Under the pieces are notes generated by a model. It saw only the letters and a program-made list of their open reading frames with translations, ran no database searches and was not told the origin of the DNA. Shown piece by piece: positions 1 to 6,839 of a stretch of 21,916 nucleotides of DNA. Source of the stretch: JBFMEX01 sp040752215 (lineage in GTDB: Bacteria; Pseudomonadota; Alphaproteobacteria; Rhizobiales; Hyphomicrobiaceae); assembly GCA_040752215.1 (NCBI GenBank), contig JBFMEX010000018.1, positions 1 to 21,916 of the forward strand. The letters are read 5' to 3'. The position numbers were made by a program, and so were the translations under genes. Position 1 is the first letter of the stretch. Every line of letters starts with the position of its first letter.

Positions 1-2127
1 CGAGGCGATCCGGCTCTCGGTCTCGCGCGCGGCACGCTCCAGCGCCGTCATCGCCTCGCGGGCACGCGCCAATGCCGACTGCTGCTCCCGCCACTGCTGG
101 CGCAGGTGGCGTTCCTTGGCTTCCGCCTCGGCGAGCGCCTCCTGTGCGGCGCCCTCGGCGTCACCCAGCAGATCCGCCGTCTCGCGGGCCTCGGCCTCCT
201 CGTACTCGATGACCGCCAGCCGGTTGCGCTCGGCGAGGCGCTGCGCGGCGACCGTCGTCACCTCGGAGGCGGCGACGAACCCGTCCCAGCGCCACAGGTC
301 GCCCTCGCGGCTGACGAGGCGCTGGCCGGGCGCGAGCCGCGCCTGCAGGCGCATGCCGAGCTCGCGCGGCACGACACCGATCTGCTTCAGCCGACGGCGC
401 AACTCGGGCGGCGAATCGACATGGCTCGCCAGCAGCTCCGCCTCCGCCGGCAGCCGCGCGTCGTCGCTCGGCGCATCGAGCATGCGCCAGTGCACCGGGC
501 CGTTCTCGCCTGCCGGCGCGTCGAGGTCGTCGCCGAGTGCAGCGGCGAGCGCCGCCTCGTACCCGGGCGCCACGCGCAGCTGGTCGACGATCGCTGGCAC
601 GTCGCTCTCGCGCGGCGGCACCAGGAGCTTGGCCAGCGTCTCGCGCTCGGTGGCGATCGCACTGACGGCGAGCCGTGCCTTGGCCGCCTCCTGCCGCTTC
701 GCCTCGACGATCTCGGCGCGCTCGCGCACCAGATCCTCGGCCGCCGCCGCCTCGCCCTCGATCTCGGCGATCTCGCGCACCAGCCGCTGGCCGGTCTCCG
801 TCGTCTCGACGAGCTTGCTCGCGTCGGGCGCGCGCGCGGCGATCTCGCGCCCCTGCGCCTCGAGCGCGGCGAGCCGGCGCTCGATCCTGGTCGTCGCCTC
901 GGCCCGCTCGAGTCGCGCGCCTTCGAGACTGCGCCGCCTGGCGCGCGCCTCGGCCATCCGATGCGTCACCTCCGACAGCGCCTGCTCGGCAGCCTTCAAC
1001 TCGCCTTCCGCCGCCGCCAGGGCCTGCCGGGCCTCCGCTGCCGCCGCCCCGGAGCGCCCCTCGGCCTCGTCAAGCCCGGTGATCTCGGCGTCGAGGCGGG
1101 CGATGATCTCGCGCGCCTCGGCGACGAAGCTCTCCTCCCGCGCCATATCGCGCGACAGCTGCTCGATGCGAGCGATGAGCTCCCGCTGCCGGTTGGCGGC
1201 GCGCTCCGCCTCGCGCTCGAACGTCTCGCTCTCGATCCTGAGCCGTCCGACCAGCGCGCCACGCTTGGCCTCGATCTCGCGCAGCGGCGGCATCGCCTCG
1301 GCCAGCTCGGCCTCGTCGGTGATCGCCTTGGCCTCGGCCTGCGTCGCCAGCGCGAGCCTTGACAGCTCCTCGGCGAGGCTCGCCTCCCCGGCCTCGACGT
1401 CGCCTTGCGCCGCCGACCACGCGAGGTGGAAATAGAGCGCCTCTTGGCGCCGGATCTCCTCCGACACCTCCTTGTAGCGCCGTGCCGCGCGCGCCTGCCG
1501 CTTCAAGCTCTCGATCTGGCCGTTGAGCCCGCCGAGCACGTCGTTCAAGCGCGCCAGATTGCCCTCTGCCGCCTTGAGCCGAAGCTCGGCCTCGTGGCGG
1601 CGGCTGTGCAGGCCGGCGATGCCCGCCGCGTCCTCGAGCACGCGCCGGCGCGCCTCCGGTTTGGCGTTGACGATCTCGCCGATCTGGCCCTGACGCACCA
1701 GCGCCGGCGAGCGCGCACCCGTCGCCGCATCCTCGAACAGGATCTTGATGTCGCGGGCGCGGGCCTCCTTGCCGTTGATGCGGTAGGCGGAGCCGGCCTC
1801 GCGCTCGATGCGCCGCGTGATCTCGATCGTGTCGTCGCCATTCCATTCGGCGGGCGCCAGCCGGGCCGTGTTGTCCAGGAAGATCGTCACCTCGGCGGTA
1901 TTGCGCTGCGGACGCGTGGTCGTGCCGGAGAAGATCACGTCGTCCATCGCCGCCGCGCGCATGGACTTGTGCGAGGTCTCGCCCATCACCCAGCGCAGCG
2001 CCTCGAGCAGGTTGGACTTGCCGCAGCCATTCGGGCCGACGACGCCGGTCAGCCCGCGCTCGATGATGAGCTCGGTCGGCTCGACGAACGATTTGAAGCC
2101 CAGAAGTCTGAGCCGGCTGATCTTCAT
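1..2127 (-). CDS. smc: Chromosome segregation protein Smc, N-terminal 709 codons (runs off left edge)
   Basis: Smc is the ATPase core of the bacterial condensin that compacts and separates daughter chromosomes, working with ScpA and ScpB. The protein starts with MKISRLRLLGFKSFVEPTEL, and the Walker A motif GPNGCGKSNLLEAL begins at residue 31. A Q-loop-like stretch around ALVRQGQIGEIV follows near residue 145. Residues of about 165-500 are Ala/Glu/Arg-rich heptad-like coiled coil. A globular hinge starts near residue 505 (VPAIVDQLRVAPGYEAAL), and the returning coil begins at about 650. The rest of that coil, the ABC signature and Walker B lie outside the window. The family is usually about 1150 residues, so roughly 60% is present. 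The start is the ATG at 2127, with no strong Shine-Dalgarno. Upstream on the same strand is a toxin-antitoxin pair, and then dsbA genes, the usual smc neighbours in this group. Confidence 0.96.
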   Translation of the reverse strand, partial: MKISRLRLLGFKSFVEPTELIIERGLTGVVGPNGCGKSNLLEALRWVMGETSHKSMRAAAMDDVIFSGTTTRPQRNTAEVTIFLDNTARLAPAEWNGDDTIEITRRIEREAGSAYRINGKEARARDIKILFEDAATGARSPALVRQGQIGEIVNAKPEARRRVLEDAAGIAGLHSRRHEAELRLKAAEGNLARLNDVLGGLNGQIESLKRQARAARRYKEVSEEIRRQEALYFHLAWSAAQGDVEAGEASLAEELSRLALATQAEAKAITDEAELAEAMPPLREIEAKRGALVGRLRIESETFEREAERAANRQRELIARIEQLSRDMAREESFVAEAREIIARLDAEITGLDEAEGRSGAAAAEARQALAAAEGELKAAEQALSEVTHRMAEARARRRSLEGARLERAEATTRIERRLAALEAQGREIAARAPDASKLVETTETGQRLVREIAEIEGEAAAAEDLVRERAEIVEAKRQEAAKARLAVSAIATERETLAKLLVPPRESDVPAIVDQLRVAPGYEAALAAALGDDLDAPAGENGPVHWRMLDAPSDDARLPAEAELLASHVDSPPELRRRLKQIGVVPRELGMRLQARLAPGQRLVSREGDLWRWDGFVAASEVTTVAAQRLAERNRLAVIEYEEAEARETADLLGDAEGAAQEALAEAEAKERHLRQQWREQQSALARAREAMTALERAARETESRIAS

Positions 2128-2246
2128 TGGTCAGGTATCGCGTCCATTAGCTCGTCAGCAGGGCGTACTTCCAGTCAGGAAGCGACACTCTTGCCCGATT
2201 CCGCGGTTCCGGGCACCCCAACAGCCGAAGTTGCAGTGGATTGCTT

Positions 2247-2579
2247 TCAACCAATGATGGCAGCCTCTTCCAGGTGACGAAGTGCCTCGATTGCCGACAG
2301 GCAGGCTTTACGAGTATCGAACGACTCCGCCGAGGTGGCCAATGTCCGCCCATTCGCGCCTGTCAATCGCCACCTCCACTTTGCTGCGGCATCCTTGAAG
2401 ACCTCAAATGTCGGAACGGATGGACGCCCCCCAAAGGCCTTCCTCTTTGCAGTCTCGGGCACGAGACAACGCTCGTCGAAGTCGCGCATTTCCGCGTCGC
2501 TCACAACGCCGATCTTATTTAATGCGGCTGCCGCTTCGTGGGCAGCTTCGAAGGCATCGCTTTTATATCTTTTCGGCAT
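2247..2579 (-). CDS. Chimeric antitoxin: HigA-like N-terminus fused to a DUF1508 (YegP) domain
   Basis: The protein has 110 residues. Residues 1-41 (MPKRYKSDAFEAAHEAAAAL, then a region ending FDERCLVP) match the N-terminal toxin-binding part of antitoxins paired with COG4737 RelE-like toxins. In those antitoxins this part is followed by a Xre-type helix-turn-helix. Here residues 58-103 instead read FEVFKDAAAKWRWRLTGANG, then an ATS...F..R..C..AIEALR pattern. That is the DUF1508/YegP fold signature (FEvyKD..g.fRWRL.a.NG..iatS). No HTH is visible in this frame, and I see none in the 119 bp downstream. The ATG lies 3 bp after the toxin stop codon, so translation is probably coupled. I infer a role in neutralising the toxin. 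Operator binding cannot be assumed. The AT content is higher than in the flanking genes, which suggests transfer or recombination. Confidence 0.8.
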   Translation of the reverse strand: MPKRYKSDAFEAAHEAAAALNKIGVVSDAEMRDFDERCLVPETAKRKAFGGRPSVPTFEVFKDAAAKWRWRLTGANGRTLATSAESFDTRKACLSAIEALRHLEEAAIIG

Positions 2580-2582
2580 GGC

Positions 2583-2948
2583 TCATCTCAACTCCGAGAG
2601 ATCTCCATTGACGACTAGCTGCTCGATGCTGGCATCGCTCGCCATGAGATAACGATGGGCGACTTCCTTGAGCATCTCGAGCTCGTCAGATTGCAGGTTG
2701 TCACGCTCGCTCTTTGCGAACCCGAACATGAACAAGCTGCGCTGGCCGCTCCGGTAGGCGATGATTATCCGGTACCCGGCAGAGCGGCCCCGGCCCGAAC
2801 GTGCGACGCGCTGCTTGATCAGTCCACCCCCGAGATCGGCGTCGATCAAGCCGCGGCTGGCTCGAGCCACGGCATCCTTGAGTAGAGCGTCGCCAATCCC
2901 CTCTCTTCGGGCAAAGCGTGCAAACCATTTGGTGAGATAGATGCGCAT
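2583..2948 (-). CDS. RelE/HigB-type toxin (COG4737 family) of a type II toxin-antitoxin system
   Basis: This is a 121-residue protein of the RelE/ParE superfamily, whose members mostly cleave mRNA on the ribosome. It starts MRIYLTKWFARFARREGI and carries the strongly conserved family block GLIDADLGGGLIKQRVAR, then GRGRSAGYRIIIAYR, FMFGFAKSERDN, and the C-terminal pattern ELEMLKEVAHRYL...I..LV.NGDL.EL. Length and order match full-length family members, so it looks intact. I chose the ATG at 2948 over a TTG six codons upstream, because family members begin M-R-I-[FY]-x-T-[KR]-W-F. The toxin gene precedes the antitoxin, as in higBA systems. The mRNA-cleaving activity is family knowledge and is not shown here. 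Confidence 0.9.
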   Translation of the reverse strand: MRIYLTKWFARFARREGIGDALLKDAVARASRGLIDADLGGGLIKQRVARSGRGRSAGYRIIIAYRSGQRSLFMFGFAKSERDNLQSDELEMLKEVAHRYLMASDASIEQLVVNGDLSELR

Positions 2949-3035
2949 CCGGAAGTCTCGGGTCAAGCGGTCGGGGCGCCTTCGCTTGCCGCGCGAATCC
3001 TTACATGTTCGGACTTGGTGAGCTGGAAACGGGGG

Positions 3036-3789
3036 TCAGCGAGAGGTGGCTGTCGCTTGTCCGTTCCCGACCGCGCCCGCCAACTGGCCGGTCTCGACGA
3101 ACTCGCGGATCTCCTTCATCGTCACCGTGCTCTTCACGAGCCTGTTGCCGAAGAAGAAATTCGGAGTGCCGATCACGCCGAGCTTGCGCCCGCGCTCCTT
3201 GACCCACTTCAACCCGTCAATCATGCCCCGATTCTCAAGGCATGCGTCGAATTGAGCCCTCGTCATCCCCACCTGTTGCGCGATCTTGAAGATGGCATCG
3301 AGCCGCACCTCCTGCGACACCCAGGAGGGCTGCTGGGAGAGGAACTTCCCGTAGAGGTCGAAATACTTGTCCGGCGGGGCACAACGCAGCGCGATGGTCG
3401 CGTTGCCGGACGACTGGCCGATCGGGAACTCGCGCAGGATGAAGTGCACTTTGCCGGTGTCGATGTAGGTCCGCTTGAATTCCGGGAACACCTCGAGGTG
3501 AAACCGGCGGCAGTGCGGGCAGGTCAGCGAGGCGTACTCGACGATGGTGACCGGGGCATCCGCCCGGCCAAGCGTCATCTCTGGCAGTGGCCCGGCCTGC
3601 ATCACCTCGGCCAGCGACGGGTTCCGGATCACCTCGCGGGCGCCGGGCGCCCCGGTCTCCTCGCCGCTAGCGGTCGTGCCGGTCACCCCCGCCGCCCCGG
3701 CCGCGGTCAGCGTCACCCCCTCGCTCGCGCACCCCGCCAGGGCCGAGGACAGGAGCGCAAACGCCGCCAGGACCGCCCGCCCTCGACAT
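3036..3789 (-). CDS. DsbA-family thioredoxin-fold lipoprotein (copy 1), apparent frameshift in signal peptide
   Basis: This is a periplasmic thiol-disulfide oxidoreductase of the DsbA/Com1 type. The C-terminal ~200 residues contain the active site CPHC (codons at 3521-3510) after VTIVEYASLT. They also contain FPEFKRTYIDTGKVHFILRE, FPIGQSSGNATIAL and the cis-Pro loop VIGTPNFFFGN. A lipobox LAGC (Cys codon 3731-3729) ends a hydrophobic run, AVLAAFALLSSALAGC. That frame has no ATG, GTG or TTG near the signal peptide. A good start (GTG 3801 or ATG 3789, after a GGGGGAGGGG tract) lies in another frame. Removing one G from the G-rich run at 3771-3786 joins them into M-R-R-T-M-S-R-A-A-V-L-A-A-F. The frame stays open to a GTG at 4070, but that extension translates an intergenic repeat and is unlikely to be real. 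The next gene upstream is a second dsbA-like copy. Confidence 0.85.
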
Positions 3790-3803
3790 CGTACGACGCA
3801 CCG

Positions 3804-3920
3804 TTCCCCTCCCCCTTGCGGGGACGGGTTAGGGAGACTCCCGGCGGCGGTGGCGGAGGCATCCCGACGGCGGCCGTTCCGCCATCCCCCCCTCCTCGCC
3901 TCCCCCACCAGGGGGGAGGG
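3804..3920. repeat. GC-rich palindromic intergenic repeat
   Basis: The stretch between the two dsbA genes has the look of the short repeats common in alphaproteobacterial intergenic DNA. Its minus-strand translation contains the tell-tale LPNPSPQGGGE and PSPLVGEARRGG. It contains a stem CCTCCCCC (3899-3906) / GGGGGAGG (3912-3919) with a 5-nt loop. At the other end is a shorter stem, CCCC-TTGC-GGGG (3812-3823). The left end supplies a GGGGGAGGGG purine tract on the minus strand (3815-3806), just upstream of the apparent dsbA start, where it could act as a ribosome binding site. The exact borders are approximate. A second element of the same general style is at 11941-12068. Confidence 0.6.
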
Positions 3921-4083
3921 TCGTGCTGCGGAAAGCGGCAGGCGGACACCCGTTCCGCTTGTGGGCAGCGGCTCGATTGAATGCCGGGGGATGCGGCGGG
4001 ACGCATCCCGGCAGGTTCGGCCGATCTCCGGCCCACCTCGCCTCATACCGTTGTGGTGCCCTCGTGCCACGCCGGCACAGACC

Positions 4084-4779
4084 TCAGCTCTTGGCCAGCA
4101 GCGGCTCGATCAGCGCTTCGAGCGCCTCCAGCGTCGGCGCCGGCGCGCGTTTGCCGTTGACGAAGAACGTCGGCGTCGAGTTGACGCCGAATACGTCCGA
4201 GGCGCGCGTCCGGACCGCCGTCAGCTGGTCGAGCAGCTTCTGGTCGGTCAAGCACTTGTCGAACGATTCCTGAGTGAAGCCGGCCTGCTTGGCAATCTCG
4301 AACAGCTTCGGCAGCGGGCTGCCCTTTGCGTAGGCCCACTCCGCCTGCGTCTGGAAGAACGACTCGATCAGCGGGTACGTCTTGTCGCCGCCCGCGCCGC
4401 GCGCCAGCATCGACGCCGCAGCGGCGAGATTGTCGAGCGGGAACTCGCGCATGACGAACCGCACCTTGCCGCTGTCGATGTACTTTTTCTTGAGCTCCGG
4501 GAACACCTTGTTGTGGAAGTTGGCGCAGTGGCCGCAGGTCATCGAGGCGTACTCGACTACCACCACCTTGGCGTCCGCCGGCCCGAGCGCGAGGTCGGGC
4601 AAGTCGCCCGCCTTCATCAGCTCCTCGACCGGCACCTCGGCCGGCCCCCTTGCCTTCTGCGCCAGCGCCTCGAGCGGCAGCAGGCTGCCGACGGCCGCCA
4701 CGAGCGCGACCGAGGCGGCGCCGGCGAGCAGGGCGCGCCGGGTCTGGCTGAGGGGAAGGCGGTCGGACGTCTCTGCCAC
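4084..4779 (-). CDS. DsbA-family thiol-disulfide oxidoreductase (copy 2)
   Basis: This is a 231-residue exported thioredoxin-fold protein that probably forms or shuffles disulfides in the periplasm. The N-terminus has a positively charged start (QTRRALLAGAASVAL) followed by a hydrophobic stretch ending LEALAQ, a Sec or Tat-like signal; there is one RR pair but no full Tat motif. The active site CGHC is at residues 82-85 in VVVVEYASMTCGHCANF. It is followed by FPELKKKYIDSGKVRFVMRE and the cis-Pro loop VNSTPTFFVNGK. The start is the GTG at 4779, because AGGAG sits 8 nt upstream (4792-4788); a GTG 14 codons earlier has no such site. It lies directly upstream of copy 1. The two share the E-Y-A-S-[LM]-T-C-x-H-C block and look like tandem paralogues. 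A DsbA-like gene beside smc is the usual arrangement in this group. Confidence 0.93.
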   Translation of the reverse strand: MAETSDRLPLSQTRRALLAGAASVALVAAVGSLLPLEALAQKARGPAEVPVEELMKAGDLPDLALGPADAKVVVVEYASMTCGHCANFHNKVFPELKKKYIDSGKVRFVMREFPLDNLAAAASMLARGAGGDKTYPLIESFFQTQAEWAYAKGSPLPKLFEIAKQAGFTQESFDKCLTDQKLLDQLTAVRTRASDVFGVNSTPTFFVNGKRAPAPTLEALEALIEPLLAKS

Positions 4780-5134
4780 GGAACGTGCTCCTGTGCTGGC
4801 TCGGCCGGATGGCTGGCCCACGACCGGCGCGTCGGAATTCCTCCGGCGCGCTTAGCACGCGCCTGCCGTTGCATTAAGGCAAATCCGCGCTGAATGCCAA
4901 CTGAATGGCGATCGGCGCTCTCCCTATAGAACGAATGGGAGAGGGGATGCGGATTGCCATTTGCGATTGCCCCCGCTTCCGCGCCGGGTAGATCACCCCG
5001 CCCCGCGACCGTCAAGCGGCGGGGCCAGACGGCGGCCGTCCATCCCCAGCAACGGCCCCGGCGAGCACGCGGGGTGGACGCATTGACACCCCGGCGGTGC
5101 GCGGGCAGACAGCGCGGAGCAGCGGAGGTCGGGG
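4780..5134. other. Divergent intergenic region between dsbA copy 2 and the ZIP transporter
   Basis: No credible coding frame is seen over about 355 bp. The stretch must hold the promoters for both flanking genes. A 7-bp inverted repeat CTCTCCC (4918-4924) / GGGAGAG (4937-4943), with a 12-nt loop containing TATAG, lies near the middle. It may be a remnant of the repeat type seen elsewhere in the window. A possible promoter for the transporter is listed separately. Confidence 0.5.
5083..5111 (+). promoter_or_regulatory. Possible sigma-70 promoter of the ZIP transporter gene
   Basis: A perfect -35 hexamer TTGACA (5083-5088) is followed, after 17 nt, by a poor -10 candidate CAGACA (5106-5111), about 24 nt before the ATG at 5135. 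Spacing and position are good but the -10 is weak, so this is a tentative call. Confidence 0.3.
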
Positions 5135-5878
5135 ATGCTCGAGGCCAACGTGTGGACCGTGTTCCTCGCGGCGCTGGCGACGGCGATCGCGACCGGTCTC
5201 GGCGCGCTGCCGTTCCTGCTCGTCAGAAACGTCAGCAATTTCGCCGTGTCGATGGCCAACGCAGTTGCCGGCGGGCTGATGTTCGCAGCCAGCCACAGCC
5301 TGGTCGCCGAAGGCATGGCGATGGGCCCGACGCGCGTCCTCGTCGGCATGCTGGTCGGGGTCGCCGGCATCCTGTGGGGCCAGCGCCTCGCGCGTGACGG
5401 TCATCAATTCGACATCGGGCAGCTCAATGGGCTCGACGCGCGCAAGGCGTTCCTGATCGTCGCCGTGATGACCGCACACTCGTTCGCCGAGGGGGTCGGC
5501 GTCGGCGTGTCGTTCGGCGGCTCCGGCGAACTGGCGGTCTTCATCACCGCGGCGATCGCGGTCCACAACATCCCGGAAGGACTTGCGATCGCGCTGGTGC
5601 TCGTGCCGCGCGGGGCGAGCGTGGCGATGGCGGCGCTTTGGAGCGTCTTCTCCAGCCTGCCACAGCCGCTGATGGCGGTTCCATCCTACGTGTTCGTGGA
5701 AGCCTTCCAGCCGTTCCTTCCGGTCGGGTTCGGCATCGCTGCGGGAGCGATGATCTGGATGGTCTTCGCCGAGCTCATACCAGATGCGAACAGGCACGCT
5801 TCCTCGGGCGCCGTCGGCACCGCGGTCACGCTCGCCTTCGCCGCCATGCTGGCGTTCCAGTATCTGCTGCTCAAGTGA
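5135..5878 (+). CDS. ZIP-family divalent metal (zinc) transporter
   Basis: This is a 247-residue inner-membrane protein predicted to move zinc or other divalent metals into the cytoplasm. Eight hydrophobic segments fit, at roughly residues 8-30, 38-58, 66-83, 105-127, 134-157, 164-183, 192-212 and 222-245. The two metal-site helices are clear: TM4 has MTAHSFAEGVGVGVSFG (H115, E119) and TM5 has AIAVHNIPEGLAIALVL (H144, N145, E148). The short loop between TM3 and TM4 is not His-rich. The start is the ATG at 5135, preceded by GGAGG at a spacing of about 6 nt. The 3' end overlaps the convergent hydrolase gene by 8 bp. Metal specificity cannot be read from sequence alone. Confidence 0.93.
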   Translation: MLEANVWTVFLAALATAIATGLGALPFLLVRNVSNFAVSMANAVAGGLMFAASHSLVAEGMAMGPTRVLVGMLVGVAGILWGQRLARDGHQFDIGQLNGLDARKAFLIVAVMTAHSFAEGVGVGVSFGGSGELAVFITAAIAVHNIPEGLAIALVLVPRGASVAMAALWSVFSSLPQPLMAVPSYVFVEAFQPFLPVGFGIAAGAMIWMVFAELIPDANRHASSGAVGTAVTLAFAAMLAFQYLLLK

Positions 5879-6773
5879 CCGGAGCCCGGCCAGCCAGCGC
5901 GCGCAAGACCTCGTCGACGTGCTCCAGAACCCAGAAATGGCCCGCGCCCTCCAGCTTGAACAGGGTGGACGCAGGAATACGGTCCGCGAGTGCGAAGGCG
6001 ACCGCCCTCGGCACGATGCGGTCGGCGGTGCCCTGCCACACCAACGTCGGCGCAGAGATCGTGCCGAGATCGACGCCCCACGGCCGGCCGAAGATCTCGA
6101 GGTCCCGCGCGCCGGCCTCGGCGCCCTGGCGCAACGCGTCGCGCGTCATGGCAATCAGAAACGCGCCGGCGTCCGGGTCCGACAGTATGCGGCGGTCGTC
6201 GCCGCCGGCGAGGCGCGCGAACCAGCGGCCCGTCGCCTCCGGCGCACGGTGGAATGCAACGGCGGCGGCCGCCGCGGCGAAACGCAACAGCCGGCGGTGG
6301 CGCGGCAGATGCAGAAAGAAGCGGCGTTGCGGGAGGGCGATTGGCACAGCGCTGGCGAGATCGGCGACCGGGCCCATCGGCGACACCAGCGCCAGCGCGG
6401 TGACGCGCGTGCCGAGCCGGGCGGCGAGTGCGCAGGCGCACGGGGCACCGCCGGAGATGGCCCAAATCGCGAGCCGCTCGAGACCGAGCGCATCGACGAG
6501 CCGGTGCAGCGCCTCGGCACGCGCAGTGAGCGTCGAATCGCCATCGAGCGGCGTCGCGCCGTAGCCCTCGCGGTCGGGAGCGAAAATCGACAGGCCGAGC
6601 GCGGCGGCGGGAGCGTCCGCCGGTGCATACATCAGGTGCGAGGCCGGCGCGCCGTGCAGCGCCAACACCGGCAATCCGCCGCGCGCGCCGTAATCGTAGA
6701 CCGCGTAGAATCGCCCGCCGCCGAGGTCGACACGCCGACCGGGCTTGCGCTGCGCCTCGCGCCAATCGCGCAT
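5871..6773 (-). CDS. Alpha/beta hydrolase fold protein
   Basis: This is a 300-residue probable esterase- or haloperoxidase-like hydrolase; the substrate is unknown. The oxyanion/HG motif is VLALHGAPAS (about residues 36-45), and FAPDREGYGAT follows. The nucleophile Ser107 sits in IWAISGGAP, the elbow G/A-x-S-G-G. The acid is Asp251 in WQGTADRIVP, and the base is His279 in EGAGHFWVLEH. All members of the triad are present in order with normal spacing, so the enzyme looks active. No signal peptide is seen, so it is probably cytoplasmic. The start is the ATG at 6773 with GGGAGA 6-7 nt upstream. An in-frame TTG at 6818 is rejected because a strong hairpin (6795-6812) lies between the two. The gene follows the methyltransferase/ATP-grasp fusion on the same strand and overlaps the ZIP gene tail to tail. 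Confidence 0.9.
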   Translation of the reverse strand: MRDWREAQRKPGRRVDLGGGRFYAVYDYGARGGLPVLALHGAPASHLMYAPADAPAAALGLSIFAPDREGYGATPLDGDSTLTARAEALHRLVDALGLERLAIWAISGGAPCACALAARLGTRVTALALVSPMGPVADLASAVPIALPQRRFFLHLPRHRRLLRFAAAAAAVAFHRAPEATGRWFARLAGGDDRRILSDPDAGAFLIAMTRDALRQGAEAGARDLEIFGRPWGVDLGTISAPTLVWQGTADRIVPRAVAFALADRIPASTLFKLEGAGHFWVLEHVDEVLRALAGRAPVT

Positions 6774-6794
6774 GCCATTCTCCCGAAACGCGAA

Positions 6795-6812
6795 GGGCGC
6801 CGATCGGCGCCC
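6795..6812 (-). terminator. Perfect 18-bp palindrome, probable terminator after the methyltransferase/ATP-grasp gene
   Basis: GGGCGCCGATCGGCGCCC is fully self-complementary; as a hairpin it forms a 7-bp GGGCGCC stem with a GATC loop. On the minus strand it is followed by TTCGCGTTTC, a weak T-rich stretch. It lies 27 bp after the stop of the fusion gene and 21 bp before the hydrolase start, so it could end transcription or attenuate read-through. Confidence 0.5.
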
Positions 6813-6839
6813 CCGCAATGCTCCCGATCACGCTCGCAG

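Noticed and set aside
106..1435. Two overlapping plus-strand frames of about 420-440 codons opposite smc
   Set aside because: They are antisense to the Smc coiled-coil region. One is Ser/Ala/Arg-rich and the other Leu/Arg-rich with no family motifs. The Smc frame carries Walker A and continues unbroken to the edge.
2128..2246. Search for a frameshifted remnant of the missing antitoxin HTH downstream of the chimeric antitoxin
   Set aside because: None of the frames in these 119 bp resemble a Xre-type HTH, so a domain swap fits better than a simple frameshift.
3015..4893. Plus-strand frames across the dsbA region that could look like large proteins
   Set aside because: They are opposite the thioredoxin-fold genes with CPHC and CGHC sites and translate the intergenic repeat.
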